A DNA stretch of 64,000 nucleotides from Paguma larvata (GCA_030068075.1 CM057837.1:22227691-22291690), one strand, 5' to 3'; counted from the first letter of the stretch, positions 23,386-35,835 are shown. Numbers and translations are program-made. Notes: generated from the sequence alone by a model not told the origin.

Positions 23386-25279
23386 GGATTTCAGGGGCCC
23401 TTCCAGATCTACCCATTTCTTTATTTATCGCCACAGCACTTAACTTCCTGAGGCGTGGAGACGGGGCGGGGGGTGTGAGGGTGGGGACTGGCAACCCCCT
23501 CCCAAACCTTCTGGGGTTCTGGGAATAACTCACCTGGGGGAGCGGGAGGCACGGAAACACAGCCCCACGCTGCCCCCGTGTGGCTGGCATGGGCACTGCA
23601 GCGAGGAAGCCTCTTCTTAGCCAACCACCCATCTGGACCCCCGCTGTCTTCCCACTCACTTCTCACCTAGGCCAGGGGGCTCCCGGGAACCAAGAGTAAC
23701 CCCAGTAACAGGGGGTCCAAGAGTGGAAGGACTCAAAGTCTCAATTCAGCCAGTTAGGAGCATTGTTCTGAAGGCACCCGGGTGTGGGAGGAAGGGGTGG
23801 TCTTGGGGGCACCCAGACGTGCATCCCGCCTGCTTCTTGGTCTCCAGGCTTTTAGGCATGATCACACCCAAAGTGTCCGCAGGGCGAGGGAGGCTAGGGG
23901 AGGGCCAGTCGCAGAGCCGACTCCCCATCCGGTGCTCCCTTCACTCCATCTGGCACCCCCAGAACACGCCCTGCTGATGGGCTGAGCTGAGACCCTTCCT
24001 CTCTTTGTACCTGGCAGTGGTCAGGAGTCTCCCATCCCCTCCCCACCTCGGTCTTTCCACCTTAGATGCCTCCCCTTCCCAACCCTCACCCCCAACAACC
24101 CTTCCAAGCACCCCGGGAGGGCCCTGAGGGAGCCATCACCTACCCCAGCAGGCCTCGGGGGTGGGGGTGGAGGCGATGGGGAGGACCTGAATGCCTCCAG
24201 ACATAAAGAACTCCACCCCTGCCCATCCTCTGTGCTTCTACCTTCTCGCTTCTCCCCTGCATCCTCCCTTGGCCGGGCTCCCCTCTCTGCCCCCCACAAA
24301 CGGCCTGCCTGGCTGCAGACCTCACTTCCTTAACCTTGCATCTGTGGCCTCTCGGTCCCAAGAGGCAGACTCTGCTACTCCTGTCCTCAGGCCATCCCCT
24401 CCCAGATGGGGAGGGAGGAGCTCGGTGGGTCTGGGCTTCCCCCCCACTTCCTCTCCCAGAGCTTCCCTGAGCTCCCTGAGCACCTGTCCTGCTTCGGTTA
24501 GACACGCTGGGGTCTGGGACCTTCCTGTGGTCGCAGAAACCCATCCTCCCTGACCCAGTTTAGCAGGGCAGACCTGACCTCCCCTCTGTCCCCTTTGCCT
24601 TTAGGTTCTTCCTCCCTCTTCCTCCCCCTTCCTCCCCTCTTGCTGTCCTCCAAGGAGCTTGCTGGACTGGGCACAGCTGGGCTGGACTGGGAACGGCTGG
24701 GCAGGGCTGATTTAGGGTTCCAAAGGGCCGAGCACAACCCAGGTAAATCCCTGTGCCCTCCATTGCCAGGACGTTCAAAGAAACACAGTCTAACCATCGC
24801 AGGAAATGATCCCAGGTTACCAGCAGCTGCTGAGAGACACTTTCCTCTGGCTCCTCGGGCTCATGGGCTTTCATACCCCCCGGCAGCTCCAAGGCTTCTC
24901 CCTGGCCAGCTGGGGGCCGCTCCTTCTGGAACATTCGAGCTTCTGGGCTAGGCATCAGAGGAGAGAACTCACCCCTGCCTTTTCTGAGAAGTGAGCGGAG
25001 AGCAGTCCGCTGAGGTTGCGGTGACCAGAGCTCGCCCGGGGCAGGACATCCAGCAAGCTCCCGGATGGAGAAGCCATTGTTGGCTTATTGGCCATTTTTC
25101 TGGACTCCTTCCTGATTCCGACCTGGCCCTTCCTTCTCCCTCCAAGTTCTACCTGCCCCCAGAACACGTCTGCACTGCCCGCTGTGAAATACCCTTCCCT
25201 ACCTTCCCGTTCGTCAAATCTTCCTGCTTGTCTAAACCACCCATTCTCCTCCCTCGACTCGTGGTTTTAGTTTTTTAAG

Positions 25280-26429
25280 TGACTTTTTTGGGATCATTTT
25301 CAGTTTTGGGACTTCAGTGTGGTTCCTCTTCAAGTCTTATTTTTTCACGGAATCTTGTTCTTTGCCTATGGTTTTTCATTCCTTCTTTACATAATCACTT
25401 TAAGCCGATTTTAAATATGATTTATAATTGCAACTGAACTATTCTGTTATTTAAATATGATTTATAAATGATTTAAATTTATATGTGATTTAAATAGGCT
25501 TTGCAGTTTCACACATTATAAAATATAAGTCATAAATATAAGTATGATTTATAATGCCATTTGAACTGTTCTGGTATTGCCAGGGCTTGGGGGGGGGGCG
25601 GTGGTGGGCGTTCAGTCCTGTTTATCCACTGCCTTTGCCTCACTGAGAATTGTTTCCTCGCGTAGTTTGTGATTAAAAAAAAAAAATCAGTGCGAGTCTT
25701 TCTCCAGCTGGCATCCCCAGGTTTTGCTCCGGGGGTCTCACGTGCCCTTGGGGTGAGAAGTGTCACCAAGAAAGCATTTGTCTCTGCTTTGGCCTCGATC
25801 CAAGGGGTCACGTTTCTGAAATCAAATTTGGCCATGACTTACTGTTTGGTTTGGGACGTCCTCGCTTTGTGGCCGGTATAAATCGAATCTTTCCGTCTGT
25901 TTGGAGCTTCAGTTTCGAATGGAATCCTTTTTCCACCTTCACCTTCTGTGAGCAGAGTCCAGCTTTGTCCCTGAGATTTTTCTCTGGTTGTCCTCGTCGC
26001 TCTTAGAAGGAAGGGCCGGTCTGCCAGGGTCCTGGGTTTGTTCTGAAGTCCGAGTTCATCTCTGTCTCCTTAACGTCAGGGCTGTTGTTTCCTCTCCAAC
26101 CAGCTTTAAAAACCAGGTTTTTAAAGCTCCCCTCTACGCGCCAAATGAGATACAACTTGATTCCTGAATTGCTTAATAAAGCCGATTTGATCTTCCTCAA
26201 TAAGTCAGTAACCTCGAGCCCTGAGGACACATACTTGCCATCCGACGCTTTCCTGGGCTTCGCTGGTGTTGGCTCTCGAATGCTCTCTCTGGCTCATAGT
26301 CCCTCACTTTATTTCTGGCTGAAGAAACGCTCCCTCTCTTTTTTTCAAGCTGGCCTCCCAACTGCAAAGAACTTGATGGTAGATTGGGGGGCAGAGACGG
26401 TTAGCAGGGCAGAGAAGGGAATTTTCTAG
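25280..26429. other. AT-rich region with a local tandem motif
   Basis: Base composition changes abruptly to AT-rich at about 25,280. At 25,408-25,560 the motif TTAAATATGATTTATAA recurs in diverged copies. The remainder may be old LINE sequence continuous with the antisense L1 that follows, but I cannot show it. Confidence 0.45.
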
Positions 26430-26713
26430 TTAACTTTTTTGTGATTAATTCCTAGATTAATTTCATGACGATCAAAAGACTCACCTGTGAATGAGGTAAA
26501 TTTCTTAGCATTTGTTGGAGTTTGCTTGATGACTCAACACGTGGTTCGTCTTATTCAATGCACACTTGGGTGCGTTCTGTCATCGTTGGGCACAGTGTCA
26601 ATTAGGTCAAGCTGCTCGTGCCATTTGGACTCCTTCCCGCTTTCCGATTTCTGTTAAGAGGACTATGCTTGTGTCTGCTAATATTATTGTGGGTTTGTCT
26701 CTTTCTCGCTCTC

Positions 26714-26908
26714 TTTTTTTTTTAAAAGTTTATTTTTTTTGAGATGGGGAGGGGAGGGACAGAGAGAGAGGGAGAGAGAGAATACCAAGTAGGCTCCGCG
26801 CTGTCAGCACAGAGGCTGATGCGGGGCTTAATCTCACGAACGCTGAGATCATGACCTGAGCGGAGATGGAGAGTTGGAGGCTTAACCAACGGAGCTGCCC
26901 AGGTGCCT
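26714..26908 (-). mobile_element. Carnivore tRNA-Lys SINE, minus strand
   Basis: Reads from a T-rich tail through GAGA-rich sequence, GGCTCCGCGCTGTCAGCAC, GGGGCTTAATCTCACGAAC, ATCATGACCTGAGC, and ends CCAACGGAGCTGCCCAGGTG, the reverse complement of the SINE head. The flanks are both CT-rich, so the duplication cannot be set exactly. It lies within the old L1. Confidence 0.88.
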
Positions 26909-27066
26909 CTCTCTCTCCTTTTTGTTTGGCGCTTACCTGGCACAGTTTCCCCCAGCTTTCATTGTTATCATCTTTTGCTCTTATCCGAATCTCTGATTTA
27001 TAATCAGGTTTTTAATCTGATAGGACGATGTTCGTCTTACTTGGAGTATTTAGTCTGTTTACATTT

Positions 27067-27100
27067 GTAAAACATTTTTTTAATGTTTATTTATTTTTGA

Positions 27101-27131
<31 letters not shown>

Positions 27132-27290
27132 CAGAGGAGGGTCAGAGAGAGAGAAAGAGGAGGGAGACACAGAATCCGAAGCAGGCTCCAGGCTCTGAGC
27201 TGTCAGCGGGGCTCGAACTCACGCACTGTGAGATCACGGAGTGAGCTGAAGTTAGACGCTCAACCACCGACTAACCCCCCGGGCGCCCCT
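27067..27290 (-). mobile_element. Carnivore tRNA-Lys SINE, minus strand
   Basis: T-rich tail, a (GA)n tract, GAAGCAGGCTCCAGGCTCTG, GGGGCTCGAACTCACGCAC (B box complement) and CCCCGGGCGCCCC head. Flanked by AGTCTGTTTACATTT (27052-27066) and AGTCCATTCACATTT (27291-27305), a diverged 15-bp duplication. Confidence 0.92.
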
Positions 27291-27655
27291 AGTCCATTCA
27301 CATTTAACATAATTATTAATATATTGGGAATTTTTTAAGCTACAGTTTTACTCTTTATTTTCTATTTGTTACACCTGTTTATGTCGCTTTGGCATACCTT
27401 TGTTTCATGTTTTCTTTCTAGGTTAATAACTTTTTACTCTACATTCCCTGCATAAATTTGGTAGTAAATTATTCTTTTATTTGTATTTTCACCGTTGTCC
27501 TGGATATTACAATATCTACCCTCTACTTATGACCACCTAATATAATGTAAGACTTTTATTTCTTCCACACAACGTTAAGGTCTTTGGATGTTGTATTTTC
27601 TCACCCTCTTCTGTAATCGTTAAGCATTTTAATTCTACATATATTTAAAGCCAGA

Positions 27656-28464
27656 ATGCTACGCCCACTGCGGGGAGCCCCGAAAGTCTCCGAGCAGAGG
27701 GGGAGGGAACGGGAAAGGTGGGGAGGGGGGTCTACTTCAGGGAAGAGAGGGCACATAAGTCATCCGGTTGGTTCGCCAGGCGAGCAGACGAGGCGAACCC
27801 GCCTGCCACGCCCCTGCGTCATCCTGGGGAAAATGAACCGACGGGCTCCTAATCCCACCAAACGCTTTCACTGGGTCTCGGGTGTGGAGAACCACGGTCC
27901 CTGGAGGCAGGCGTGTCACAAACGAAACAAAGGATGAAGGCAGCAGGTTCCCGGGCTTGTAACTTCTTCAAGGGCCGTGGTCTGACACCGAACAGAAGAT
28001 TCAGAGAGAGATGCAAACACGTTTCCCTTCACGGGCAGTAGCTTCCCTTCCGGACAGGGCAGAGCCGGATGAACAGGGGCAGACCCGCCGGGAGACAGGA
28101 GCAAGGAACACGCCACAGCAAAACCCGAGTGGGCAACCTGGGCTCGCGGACCGAGCGCGTCAGCTTCTCCGAGTGCATGGCCAAGGGGCTGAAAGCAAAA
28201 GGTGGGAACCGTGTCTGTGGAAGCTGGGGAGGCGTGCGGCACTCGGGGGGCACAGCGGACAACTAGGCAAAGCCCAGCAAGAAGGCCCAGGGCCTCAGAG
28301 GGCCCTCCCCATCGGCAGGAACCTTGAGCTGCCGAACAGGCCTGGGGCAGCAGCGACACCGAAGCCCCGCGGGCCCCGACTTAGGGATTCCTAAGCAGCT
28401 CTGGGTTTCCAAGAATCAAAAGTATATTCCCGCCCTAATAGGGTATGTCCAGCTCCAGAACCAG
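27656..28464. other. Intergenic, nothing recognised
   Basis: Composition returns to GC-rich at the end of the old L1. No exon or repeat was identified; open frames on both strands lack any known domain. Confidence 0.5.
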
Positions 28465-28682
28465 GGGGGCTCCTGGGGGGGGGGCCCAGTCGGTTAAGCA
28501 TCAGACTCGGGTTCAGGTCATGATCTCACGGTTCGTGAGTTCGAGCCCTGCGTCGGGGTCTCTGCTGTCAGCACAGAGCCTGGGTGGGATTCTCTGTCCC
28601 CCGCGCTCTCTCTGACCCTTCCCCGCTTGTCTGCTCTCCAAATAAATAAATAATAAATAAATAAATAAATGTTTTTTAAAAG
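28465..28682 (+). mobile_element. Carnivore tRNA-Lys SINE, + strand
   Basis: Head with G-run expansion, then CCCAGTCGGTTAAGCATCAG (A box), GGTTCGTGAGTTCGAGCCCT (B box), CTGTCAGCACAGAGCCTG and an (AAAT)n tail of about 40 bp. Duplication TCCAGAACCAG (28454-28464) and TCCAGAAACAG (28683-28693). Confidence 0.92.
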
Positions 28683-28693
28683 TCCAGAAACAG

Positions 28694-29951
28694 TCACTCA
28701 AGGAAAGAACAAAAGAAACGAAATCCCTGGGGACTTACAGTTGGGGTGACTGGAGGTGGCGTTGGCCTTACAGTGACCCACTTGTCCTGGGTTACCTAGG
28801 GCTTTCCTCATTTCAGCAATGACTGCCCTGCTTTCTGGAACACCGCCCCCCGCACCTCCCCCCCGTGGTCCCCAGTTGGCCTGGTGGGCTGGAATTGCAC
28901 CGCGAGCCAGAGTGGGGGACCAGAGTTCTGTCCCTCTGCTGAGTCCTGCTCCCCTGGGCTGTGGGTCGGGAGGTGAGGGTGAGGCCTCCCTGCAGACCCT
29001 GCAGCCGGGGCCACTGAGAGCCTGCAGGACGAGCCTGGCCCCTGAGAGGTACAGGAGAGAGGAGTCCTCCTTCCTGTCGCCTGCGTTCTCCAGTCTGACC
29101 CCGGGAGGAAAGCCTGTGTGGCCCCAGTGTGTTCAGACCAGCCGCCTACCCCCCCACCACTGTGGCTCCGATGTGCCCGAACGGTGGGCGGGCTGGGGGG
29201 ATGGTGGCGACCCCTTCCTCTTGACTGCCGCCTCCCCGTCCCCTGCTTCCCAGACTGGAAACCGGAGGACGTCCGTTGAAAATATTAAAATAGAACATAA
29301 GCGAATGACCAGCAGAGAAGACAAAGGAGCCCACGGTCCTCTGACCTGACCACTCTGGGCAGGGAGCCGACCCCAGGGCTCTGGGGAGCAACAGACTGGG
29401 TACGGGTCTCTGGGGGCTCTGGGGGGGGGGAAACTAGCTGAAGCAGAGCCTCCCCCAGGGGAGTGCTCCGGGGGAGGAGCGGGGACCCCTGGGTGCCCTA
29501 CCTCCTTCCCTGCCTGGCCTGGGGTCGGGGGAAGGGGAGGTTTGCAGTGAGGCCAGGACCCTGAAACTCAGAACCGAAAGGAAAGTCATTTCCACCCCGC
29601 CCCCCGGCCCCCCCAAATAGGTGGATACACGTTACCACTGTCCCTATGCTGTGTGTCAGCGTCTTCGGCGTTCTCCTGACAGCCATTAGCTCAGGACTCG
29701 GGACAAGGCACACTTCCCAAGCTCGTACCTTCCCCTTATGCCCCTTTTCACTGGTCCTGCTGCTCAAAAAGGAAGCGTCAGAATCGCTTCTCATAAATCA
29801 TGTTCGTAATCAATACTTACTGTCCTGTAGTACCTTTAAAAAGTACGCACAGTCAGGTTGAGCTGGTTTCTCAGGCTTTCCTGGGCTGCCGGCCTGAAGC
29901 TCTCAGCCAGGAACGGGTGGGGGAGGAGGGAGGAGGAAAAAGAGTCAGACC

Positions 29952-29952
<1 letters not shown>
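28694..29952. other. Intergenic, nothing recognised
   Basis: Unique-looking sequence. A TGAAAATATTAAAATAGAAC stretch near 29,280 is AT-rich, but no element or exon is supported. Confidence 0.5.

Positions 29953-30000
<48 letters not shown>
29953..30000. repeat. (TG)n microsatellite
   Basis: About 22 perfect TG repeats, likely polymorphic and Z-DNA prone. The Cys/Val and Thr/His open frames through it are artefacts. Confidence 0.97.
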
Positions 30001-30001
<1 letters not shown>

Positions 30002-31699
30002 CTTGTACCCTGAGGCTCCAGGGTTGGTCCCACAAGGTGCAGAAAGTTCCCCCAGAGCAGCAGAGACCGTCGAGATCTCCCATCCCCAGGGAGTGGGGCC
30101 CCGCGTCACCTCCGGAGTGCGTTGGCAGAAGAGCAGCAGGTGGCTTCTGGGGGCGGGGGCCGAAGAGGCCTCTGGGAGGGTCGGTCCTCAGTGCTCAGAT
30201 CCCGAGTGCCCATCGGGGCCCGCGGACTGTTCTCGTGCTGGGAATGTAGCGGGAGCAAGACGAGGGTCTGCCCTCAGGGAGATCAGGGCACTTCCTGGAG
30301 GAGGCAAGACAACTCACAACCGATTGAAGTCACATGGGTGTGAGTGGCCCCTCAGGCTCCCAGGTTAGGTCCAAGTGGAGAACCCTCCCGGGTGTGTCCT
30401 GTCAAGTTCATTCTTGCTGTAGACGGCGGCCCACGGGCAGAGCCCAGGGTCCCCGCCGGGGGAGAGCCACGCCAGACTTTCTTCCACAAATACTCAAGAA
30501 AAAGCAGCTGACGAGGGGCCAGTCTCCCTGGAGGCCGGGATCTTATTGGTGACGAAGGCTGGGTCACGAGAAGACGCAAATCTCTTCCCGCTGGAGTGCT
30601 GACCCTCCGTCGCGGTGCCATGGGATCTGAGAACATGTCCGGGCAACGGATGGAAAGCTTTGAAAATATCTAGAGGGACTAAAGCAATGAAATTGACCGA
30701 GGGAGGAAAACATCTCAGATGACAGCAGTAATTCACAAAACGCTGTTTTCTCGGTGCACGTCGACCCCTGTTTTTAAATGTCCAGGGTTTCAGGGAAGCC
30801 CTGAGTCCAATGTTTTTGGTCTTGAGGGTCCAATTCCCAGCCGCCTCTGGAGCCTGAACCCCGGTTTGTGCCCCAAAGTCCCTTATGAAGGAGCCGCTGG
30901 CGGGCGGTCAAGGGGATCTAGCTTTGAAAAAAGGGCAACACTCTTCCGTTCCACGTTAACCCGAATGGCGAGGTGACCTGCAGCCCGACTCTTTCACCCC
31001 CTGACCCTCTACCCCCCCTCCCTGCCCCCCGCTGGGAGAAAAGTATGCTGCTCACACATTTTATGGAATTCGAGCAGGCGTTCCATTGACAAGCAGGATA
31101 TAAACGGACACTTCTCAGTCCGAATACGTGGGCAGCGTAGGTGGCACACGGCCACGCGGTACTCTGTAATCGCTTTGGTGAGCTGTCACTCCCACCTTAC
31201 GAGTGTGAACCTGCAAGGGACCTCTGAGTCCCCGATGTGAGCCTGCGGACTCCGTTTTCAGGTCCCTGGATGCGCCCAGCAGAGGGCAGGCTGGCCCTGG
31301 GAATGCGCTTGGAGGCAGCTCCGCGGGAGAGGCGCCGGCTTCCCGGAAGAGCCCGTGGATACCTGAATCCCCGACTCCCTCCGGGACCCAAGTTACTCCC
31401 CATCAAGGAGAATGTCTCTGGAGGTCCTCAGCCAGGCCCCCCTCCCTTCCCGCAGTGCCCTGCCCTGCTCTGCCAACAGGAATGTCCAGCTCACCGGCCT
31501 CCTGGGGGCTGGGGCTGTCGGGGCTTGAAGCCGAGACCTTTGAGGACTGGTTCCCTCCCTCCTTTCTGCCGCCTTTTCAGAGCAAGCGCCTGTGCCTGGT
31601 AGCCAGTTCCGGGTCTGCTGAGCCCACACGGGAGCCCTGAGCCACGCCCCCCCCCCCACTTCATTTCCACCCTGTCCTGCCTACGCAGCCCGCACAGAG

Positions 31700-31820
31700 G
31701 CTGGGAGTCTGCATTCCAGACCAGCCTGGGCTCCACCATTGAGTGCGAGGTGACCTTGGCTCTCCACGATTTGTTTTCTCATCTGTGAAATGGGACGAAG
31801 TGGGTGGGTGTTGGAGAACT
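31700..31820 (+). repeat. MIR fragment, + strand
   Basis: GGGAGTCTGCATTCCAGACC, TGGGCTCCACCATTGAGTGC, GAGGTGACCTTGGCTCTC and TCTCATCTGTGAAATGGGAC follow the MIR order. Confidence 0.7.
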
Positions 31821-32789
31821 GCTCAGAAGCACGCCTGTTGTCTAATCCGAGATACAGAAGCGTGATAGATGATAGATGACAGATAGAGATGATATGTACA
31901 ATTTTCTCATGCCGTGGGACGCTCGAAGCCTTTGGTGACCCCAGTATCTCGAGGTGGGGCGCGTGCAGCCAGAGCAGAGGCTGACACTCCCCAACCAGAA
32001 ACCTGCTTGTGGGCGGAGCCGGCAGGGCTCATGGGCCTGCTGGGTCTCGGCTGCTGCGTCCAGCGAGCACGGTGCTGGTGCAGGCTTTGCTTTGAAAGAG
32101 ACGTGACCCCGCTGAGCTCCGGCCCCAGTGTGCCGTGGAAGGAAAGGGATAGAGTTTTCCTGCTCTTTCTTTTAAATGCTGAGAGGTTGGGTTTCAGTGC
32201 CAGCCTTGAAAAGTAGGGACACCCTGAAATTATATATGGGTCTGGGTCATTCCAGAAGCCCCTAGAGACACGCGAGACTGCTGAGAGCTACCAGGAGCTG
32301 CACAGCCTCCCCACGGCCCTCCTTGGCAGCCTGGGCGCAGGCTCAGCCGGGGCTTCGTGTGGCCAGAGGCGGTGGGGGCGCGGATGGGACGGAGGGTACA
32401 GCAGTCCCCAAGGGCCCATGTCCTCCCTTCGGGTCACAGCCCAGGAGTCTGGACCCTGCACAAAGTCCCTTTATCTGGTTTACCCCCAGCCCAGAGTTTG
32501 CTCTCGAGGTCACCAGCGGGCCCCCTCCCCCTGCCCCATCCCGGGCAGGCGGTTTTTTCCCACTAAGTCTACAGGAAGCGGTTCTGTTTCTTCTCTGCTT
32601 CAGCAGCTTGTGTTGGCTTCTTCTGCGTCTGTCCGTATTTTAATAGAAGGTGTGTGTGTGCATTATGTGGATTCCAGAACAAAACATCTCACACTCATCA
32701 CATTCACTTTGCCGGGTCTCCCCACTCACGCAATCAGTTGAAATATTCATTATAAAAAGAAGGCCAGGCATCTAGGGCTGCAGGTGATT

Positions 32790-32915
32790 TGGTCCGACTC
32801 CTTCATAAACAAGGAGGAAACAGGCCGGACTGCGGGGGGCGGGGGGGTGACTTGCCCTGGGTCGTCAGCCCCTGGCAGAGTGGGGACTCGAGCCCAGGCC
32901 TCTTGAGCCCCTTCC
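32790..32915 (-). repeat. MIR fragment, minus strand
   Basis: AAACAAGGAGGAAACAGGCC, GACTTGCCCTGGGTCGTCAG and GGACTCGAGCCCAGGCCTCT are the reverse-complement MIR core and B-box region. Confidence 0.65.
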
Positions 32916-33250
32916 TTGGGGCCCAGGGCTTTCTTCTAGGTCGCGGCTGACTCAGCCTGCGTCTCCAGCACTGATCCCCGCAAGTGGTGAGGCACTAGAA
33001 TGATCCATGAGCTCAGAAGGCCCCAGCAGGATCTCGGGCCTTCTTGGAAAGGAGGTCTGGAGGGCCGGCGGGTAGCTGTTATGCCCAGAATTCGGGGACC
33101 CCAAAAACCACCAGGGAGCCGAGTCCGATGCAAGAACAAAGAGCCTTTAATCGAGCTAGCTCGAGCTCCATCTCCTACCGCACCGACGCAGCGGTGGGTC
33201 GAGAGAGAGACCCCGGTCCAAAAACACAATAGTTTTAAAGGGGTCTAGGG

Positions 33251-34894
33251 AAGGGAGGCAACATGGCGGAGGAGTAGGGGGCTCCAGTATTTCGCTTGCC
33301 CTTTAAAGGGGGACGACTGAAACCATTGTCTCTCTCTCAACTACAAAAATCGGGGGGAAAAGGTGCTAGAGCTGACAAGAAACTAAGGCGAACACAGACA
33401 CGGCCCAACTGAACTGTGAGTTTTATCTGGGTCGGATAAAACGAACTCGAACTCGGGAAGTTGAGCTGAGGGGAGGGTGAGCGTCTTCGGAGATAGCTGG
33501 GAAAGTGCCGACCGAACAACATCTGAACGAGAGGGCCAGAGCGGGTGAGACCACTACCATCCAGGCCCTAAATGCAGGGCTTTTGAAGAGAAGTTCAGTG
33601 GCAAACAGCAGCAATCCCCGCGCGCTGCTGGGACCGCACCAACCTCGTCCTGAGCCACTGGGACGCGCGCGGGAGGGACTGGCAGCAGGGACGCAGGCGG
33701 CGCCGCCTGCGGAGCACCTCTAACCCCGGCACAATTATAACGAAATCGGGGGGTGGCAGACGGCCGCACCACCGCGCCACCCTCGCCCAGCGCCTCCGGG
33801 GCGCGCGCGCTGCCGGGACAGGCAGGGGGGACTCAGGCGGCGGCTCCTGCGGAGCACCTCTAACCCCCGCACAGTTATAGCCAAATCGGGGGGTAGCAGA
33901 GGGCCGCGCCACCACGCCACCCTCGCCCAGCGCCTCCAGGCACGCACTCTGCCGGGATAGGCAGCAGGCACCCAGGCAGCCCCAGGCGCGGCTCCAGTAA
34001 ACCACACTAGGCTGGCGTGGGCGGTGGAGAGAGAACAGAAATAAAGGAGCGAATAAAGCCTCCAGGACTGGGGGCGGGGGTCTGGAGAGACGCCATTGTT
34101 GTCTCACAAGCCAGGAAGTCACCCCAGAAGCCATCCCTGCAGCAGTGGAGGCCGGACCCGCCTACACTAAACCACGCCCCTCCCAAACTATCAGCAGGAG
34201 CGACTGATCCAAGTGGAGATTGCTGCCTGGAGTAACGCCAGTCATTTCTTCTTTTTAAATTTATCCCTCCCTTTCTCATTCCTACCGATCCCCATCCCTG
34301 AGCTGGTCATCCAGGGTACTGACTGGCTTAATCATTTTTTTCGTTCTTTTTGTTTTTTGTTTTTTTGTTTTTTGTTTGTTTGTTTGTTTTGTTTGGGTTT
34401 TTTTGGTTTTGTTTTTTGTTTTTTGTTTTTTGTTTTTGTTTTGTTTTTTAACCCACTCTTTGAGGACATGTCCTACAACCTCTTCTTTACTTCCCTAGCC
34501 CTTTTTCTGGAATAACCAGGCCGTATAAGTTCATCTAGACGACATCGATCTTTATTCCTTTTCCCTCGCACCTGTCCTTATTCTGATTTCTATCAGTCTG
34601 GATTAAACCCTTTAGTCGCTCTACCTGGGCAAAGTCCATTTCCTTCTTCTCCCTGCACCAGTCATTATTCTGTCTATATATGCTCTGCCACCAGCACACT
34701 ACATACCCTGTCCTTAACGTGTAGCGGTTACTTCAGGACATTGCCCTCAGAGAGTCACTTGTTATTTTTTTCTGTTGTGAACTGCTTGTCTGGACCATTT
34801 GTCGGTACGTTTGAGTATTTCTGTGTTCTGTGTGTCTGTCAGTTTTCCTTTCCAGGGCAACTTCAAGAAACAACCCATAACACATCCAGCCAAA
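33251..34894 (+). promoter_or_regulatory. L1 5' UTR promoter with YY1-like site and monomers
   Basis: About 1.64 kb precede ORF1. An AACATGGCGG motif at 33260-33269 resembles the YY1 site that positions L1 transcription start. Between about 33,630 and 34,000 the sequence is CpG-dense and contains about 2.5 copies of a unit of roughly 140 bp; GGAGCACCTCTAACCCC occurs at 33711 and 33851. A T/G-rich tract of about 110 bp (TTTTTG and TTTG runs, 34337-34449) separates this from ORF1. Internal pol II promoter function is known for L1 5' UTRs; here it is inferred. Confidence 0.8.
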
Positions 34895-35788
34895 ATGACG
34901 AGACGGAAGAATTCTCCTCAAAAGAGTCTACAAGAAGCAGTGACAGCTCAAGAATTAATGAAAAGAGATATAAGCAACATAACAGAACTTGAATATAGAA
35001 TGTTAATCATAAAACTAATTGCTGGCCTTGAAAAAAGCTTAGATGAATGCAAGGGGTCCTACGAGGCAAAGTTCAAAGACCTTAAAAACGGTCAGGAAGA
35101 ATTAAAGAAGACATTGGAAGAAATACAGGGGAAACTGGAAGCAACCACAGCACGGATTGAAGAGGTAGAGGAAAGAGTTAGTGCATTAGAAGACAAAATC
35201 ATTGAAAAAGAGGAAGCAGATAAAAAGAGAGAGAAGCTGATCCAGGAACAGGAAAGGAGAATTCGAGAGCTGAGCGATGCAGTCAAAAGAAACAATATCC
35301 GTATCATAGGAGTTCCAGAGGAAGAAGAGAGAGAGAAAGGAGTCGAAGGGGTTCTGGAACAAATCATTGCTGAGAACTTCCTCAACATGAGAAAGGAAAC
35401 GGGCATGGAAATCCAAGAGGCACAGAGAACTCCCCTCAGACGTAACTTGAATAGACCTTCTGCACGGCACATCATAGTGAAGCTGGCAAAATACAAAGAT
35501 AGGGAGAGAATCCTGAAAGCAGCTAGGGACAAAAGAACCCTAACATACAAAGGGAGACCTATAAGGGTAGTAGCAGACTTATCTACGGAAACTTGGCAAG
35601 CCAGAAAGGAATGGCAGGACATCTTCAATGTGATGAGCAAGAAGGACATGCAACCAAGAATTCTGTATCCGGCTAGCCTGTCATTCAGAATAGAAGGAGA
35701 GATCAAGGTTTTTCCCAACAAACAAAAACTGAAAGAATTTATCACAAATAAGCCAGCACTGCAAGAGATCCTGAGGGGCATTCTATGA
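34895..35788 (+). CDS. LINE-1 ORF1p (RNA-binding chaperone)
   Basis: This 297-residue protein is the L1 nucleic-acid chaperone that trimerises, coats L1 RNA and forms the RNP with ORF2p. I chose the ATG at 34895 ([15 protein letters not shown]) because it follows a CAAA Kozak-like context and matches the usual L1 ORF1 start; the frame is open about 96 bp further upstream. Residues about 45-132 are heptad-rich and highly charged (LEKSLDECK..., [26 protein letters not shown]), the coiled coil. The RRM follows, with [12 protein letters not shown] at about 133-144, and then the C-terminal domain with [15 protein letters not shown] and [17 protein letters not shown]. The stop, TGA at 35786-35788, overlaps the first in-frame ATG of ORF2. 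No frameshift is present. Confidence 0.95.
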   Translation: MTRRKNSPQKSLQEAVTAQELMKRDISNITELEYRMLIIKLIAGLEKSLDECKGSYEAKFKDLKNGQEELKKTLEEIQGKLEATTARIEEVEERVSALEDKIIEKEEADKKREKLIQEQERRIRELSDAVKRNNIRIIGVPEEEEREKGVEGVLEQIIAENFLNMRKETGMEIQEAQRTPLRRNLNRPSARHIIVKLAKYKDRERILKAARDKRTLTYKGRPIRVVADLSTETWQARKEWQDIFNVMSKKDMQPRILYPASLSFRIEGEIKVFPNKQKLKEFITNKPALQEILRGIL

Positions 35789-35835
35789 AAACAAGGAGGC
35801 AAAGAATACAAACTACCAGACACAGCCTTACAAAC

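Larger units (their letters stand above)
19826..25279. other. Intergenic, C+T-rich, scattered old repeats
   Basis: A long stretch of moderately GC-rich, pyrimidine-rich + strand. I recognise old L2 and MIR pieces (listed separately) but no exon, LTR or young element. None of the open frames resembles a known family. Confidence 0.55.
26430..27655 (-). mobile_element. Old LINE-1 (L1M-type) fragment, minus strand, with two nested SINEs
   Basis: Segments such as TAATATTATTGTGGGTTTGT, TAATCAGGTTTTTAATCTGA, TTTAGTCTGTTTACATTTGT and, after the second SINE, ATTCACATTTAACATAATTA match the antisense of a conserved part of LINE-1 ORF2. The old copy is full of substitutions and stops. Two SINEs at 26714 and 27067 split it, so it predates them. 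Confidence 0.65.
30001..33072. other. Intergenic, only MIR fragments recognised
   Basis: About 3 kb of unique-looking sequence containing two MIR copies (31,700 and 32,790, listed). A short GATAGATGATAGATGA stretch lies near 31,864. No exon is recognised. Confidence 0.5.

Noticed and set aside
35092..35823. 243-codon minus-strand frame opposite L1 ORF1
   Set aside because: Shadow of the ORF1 coding strand: low-complexity Ser/Leu-rich peptide with no known counterpart in L1 biology.
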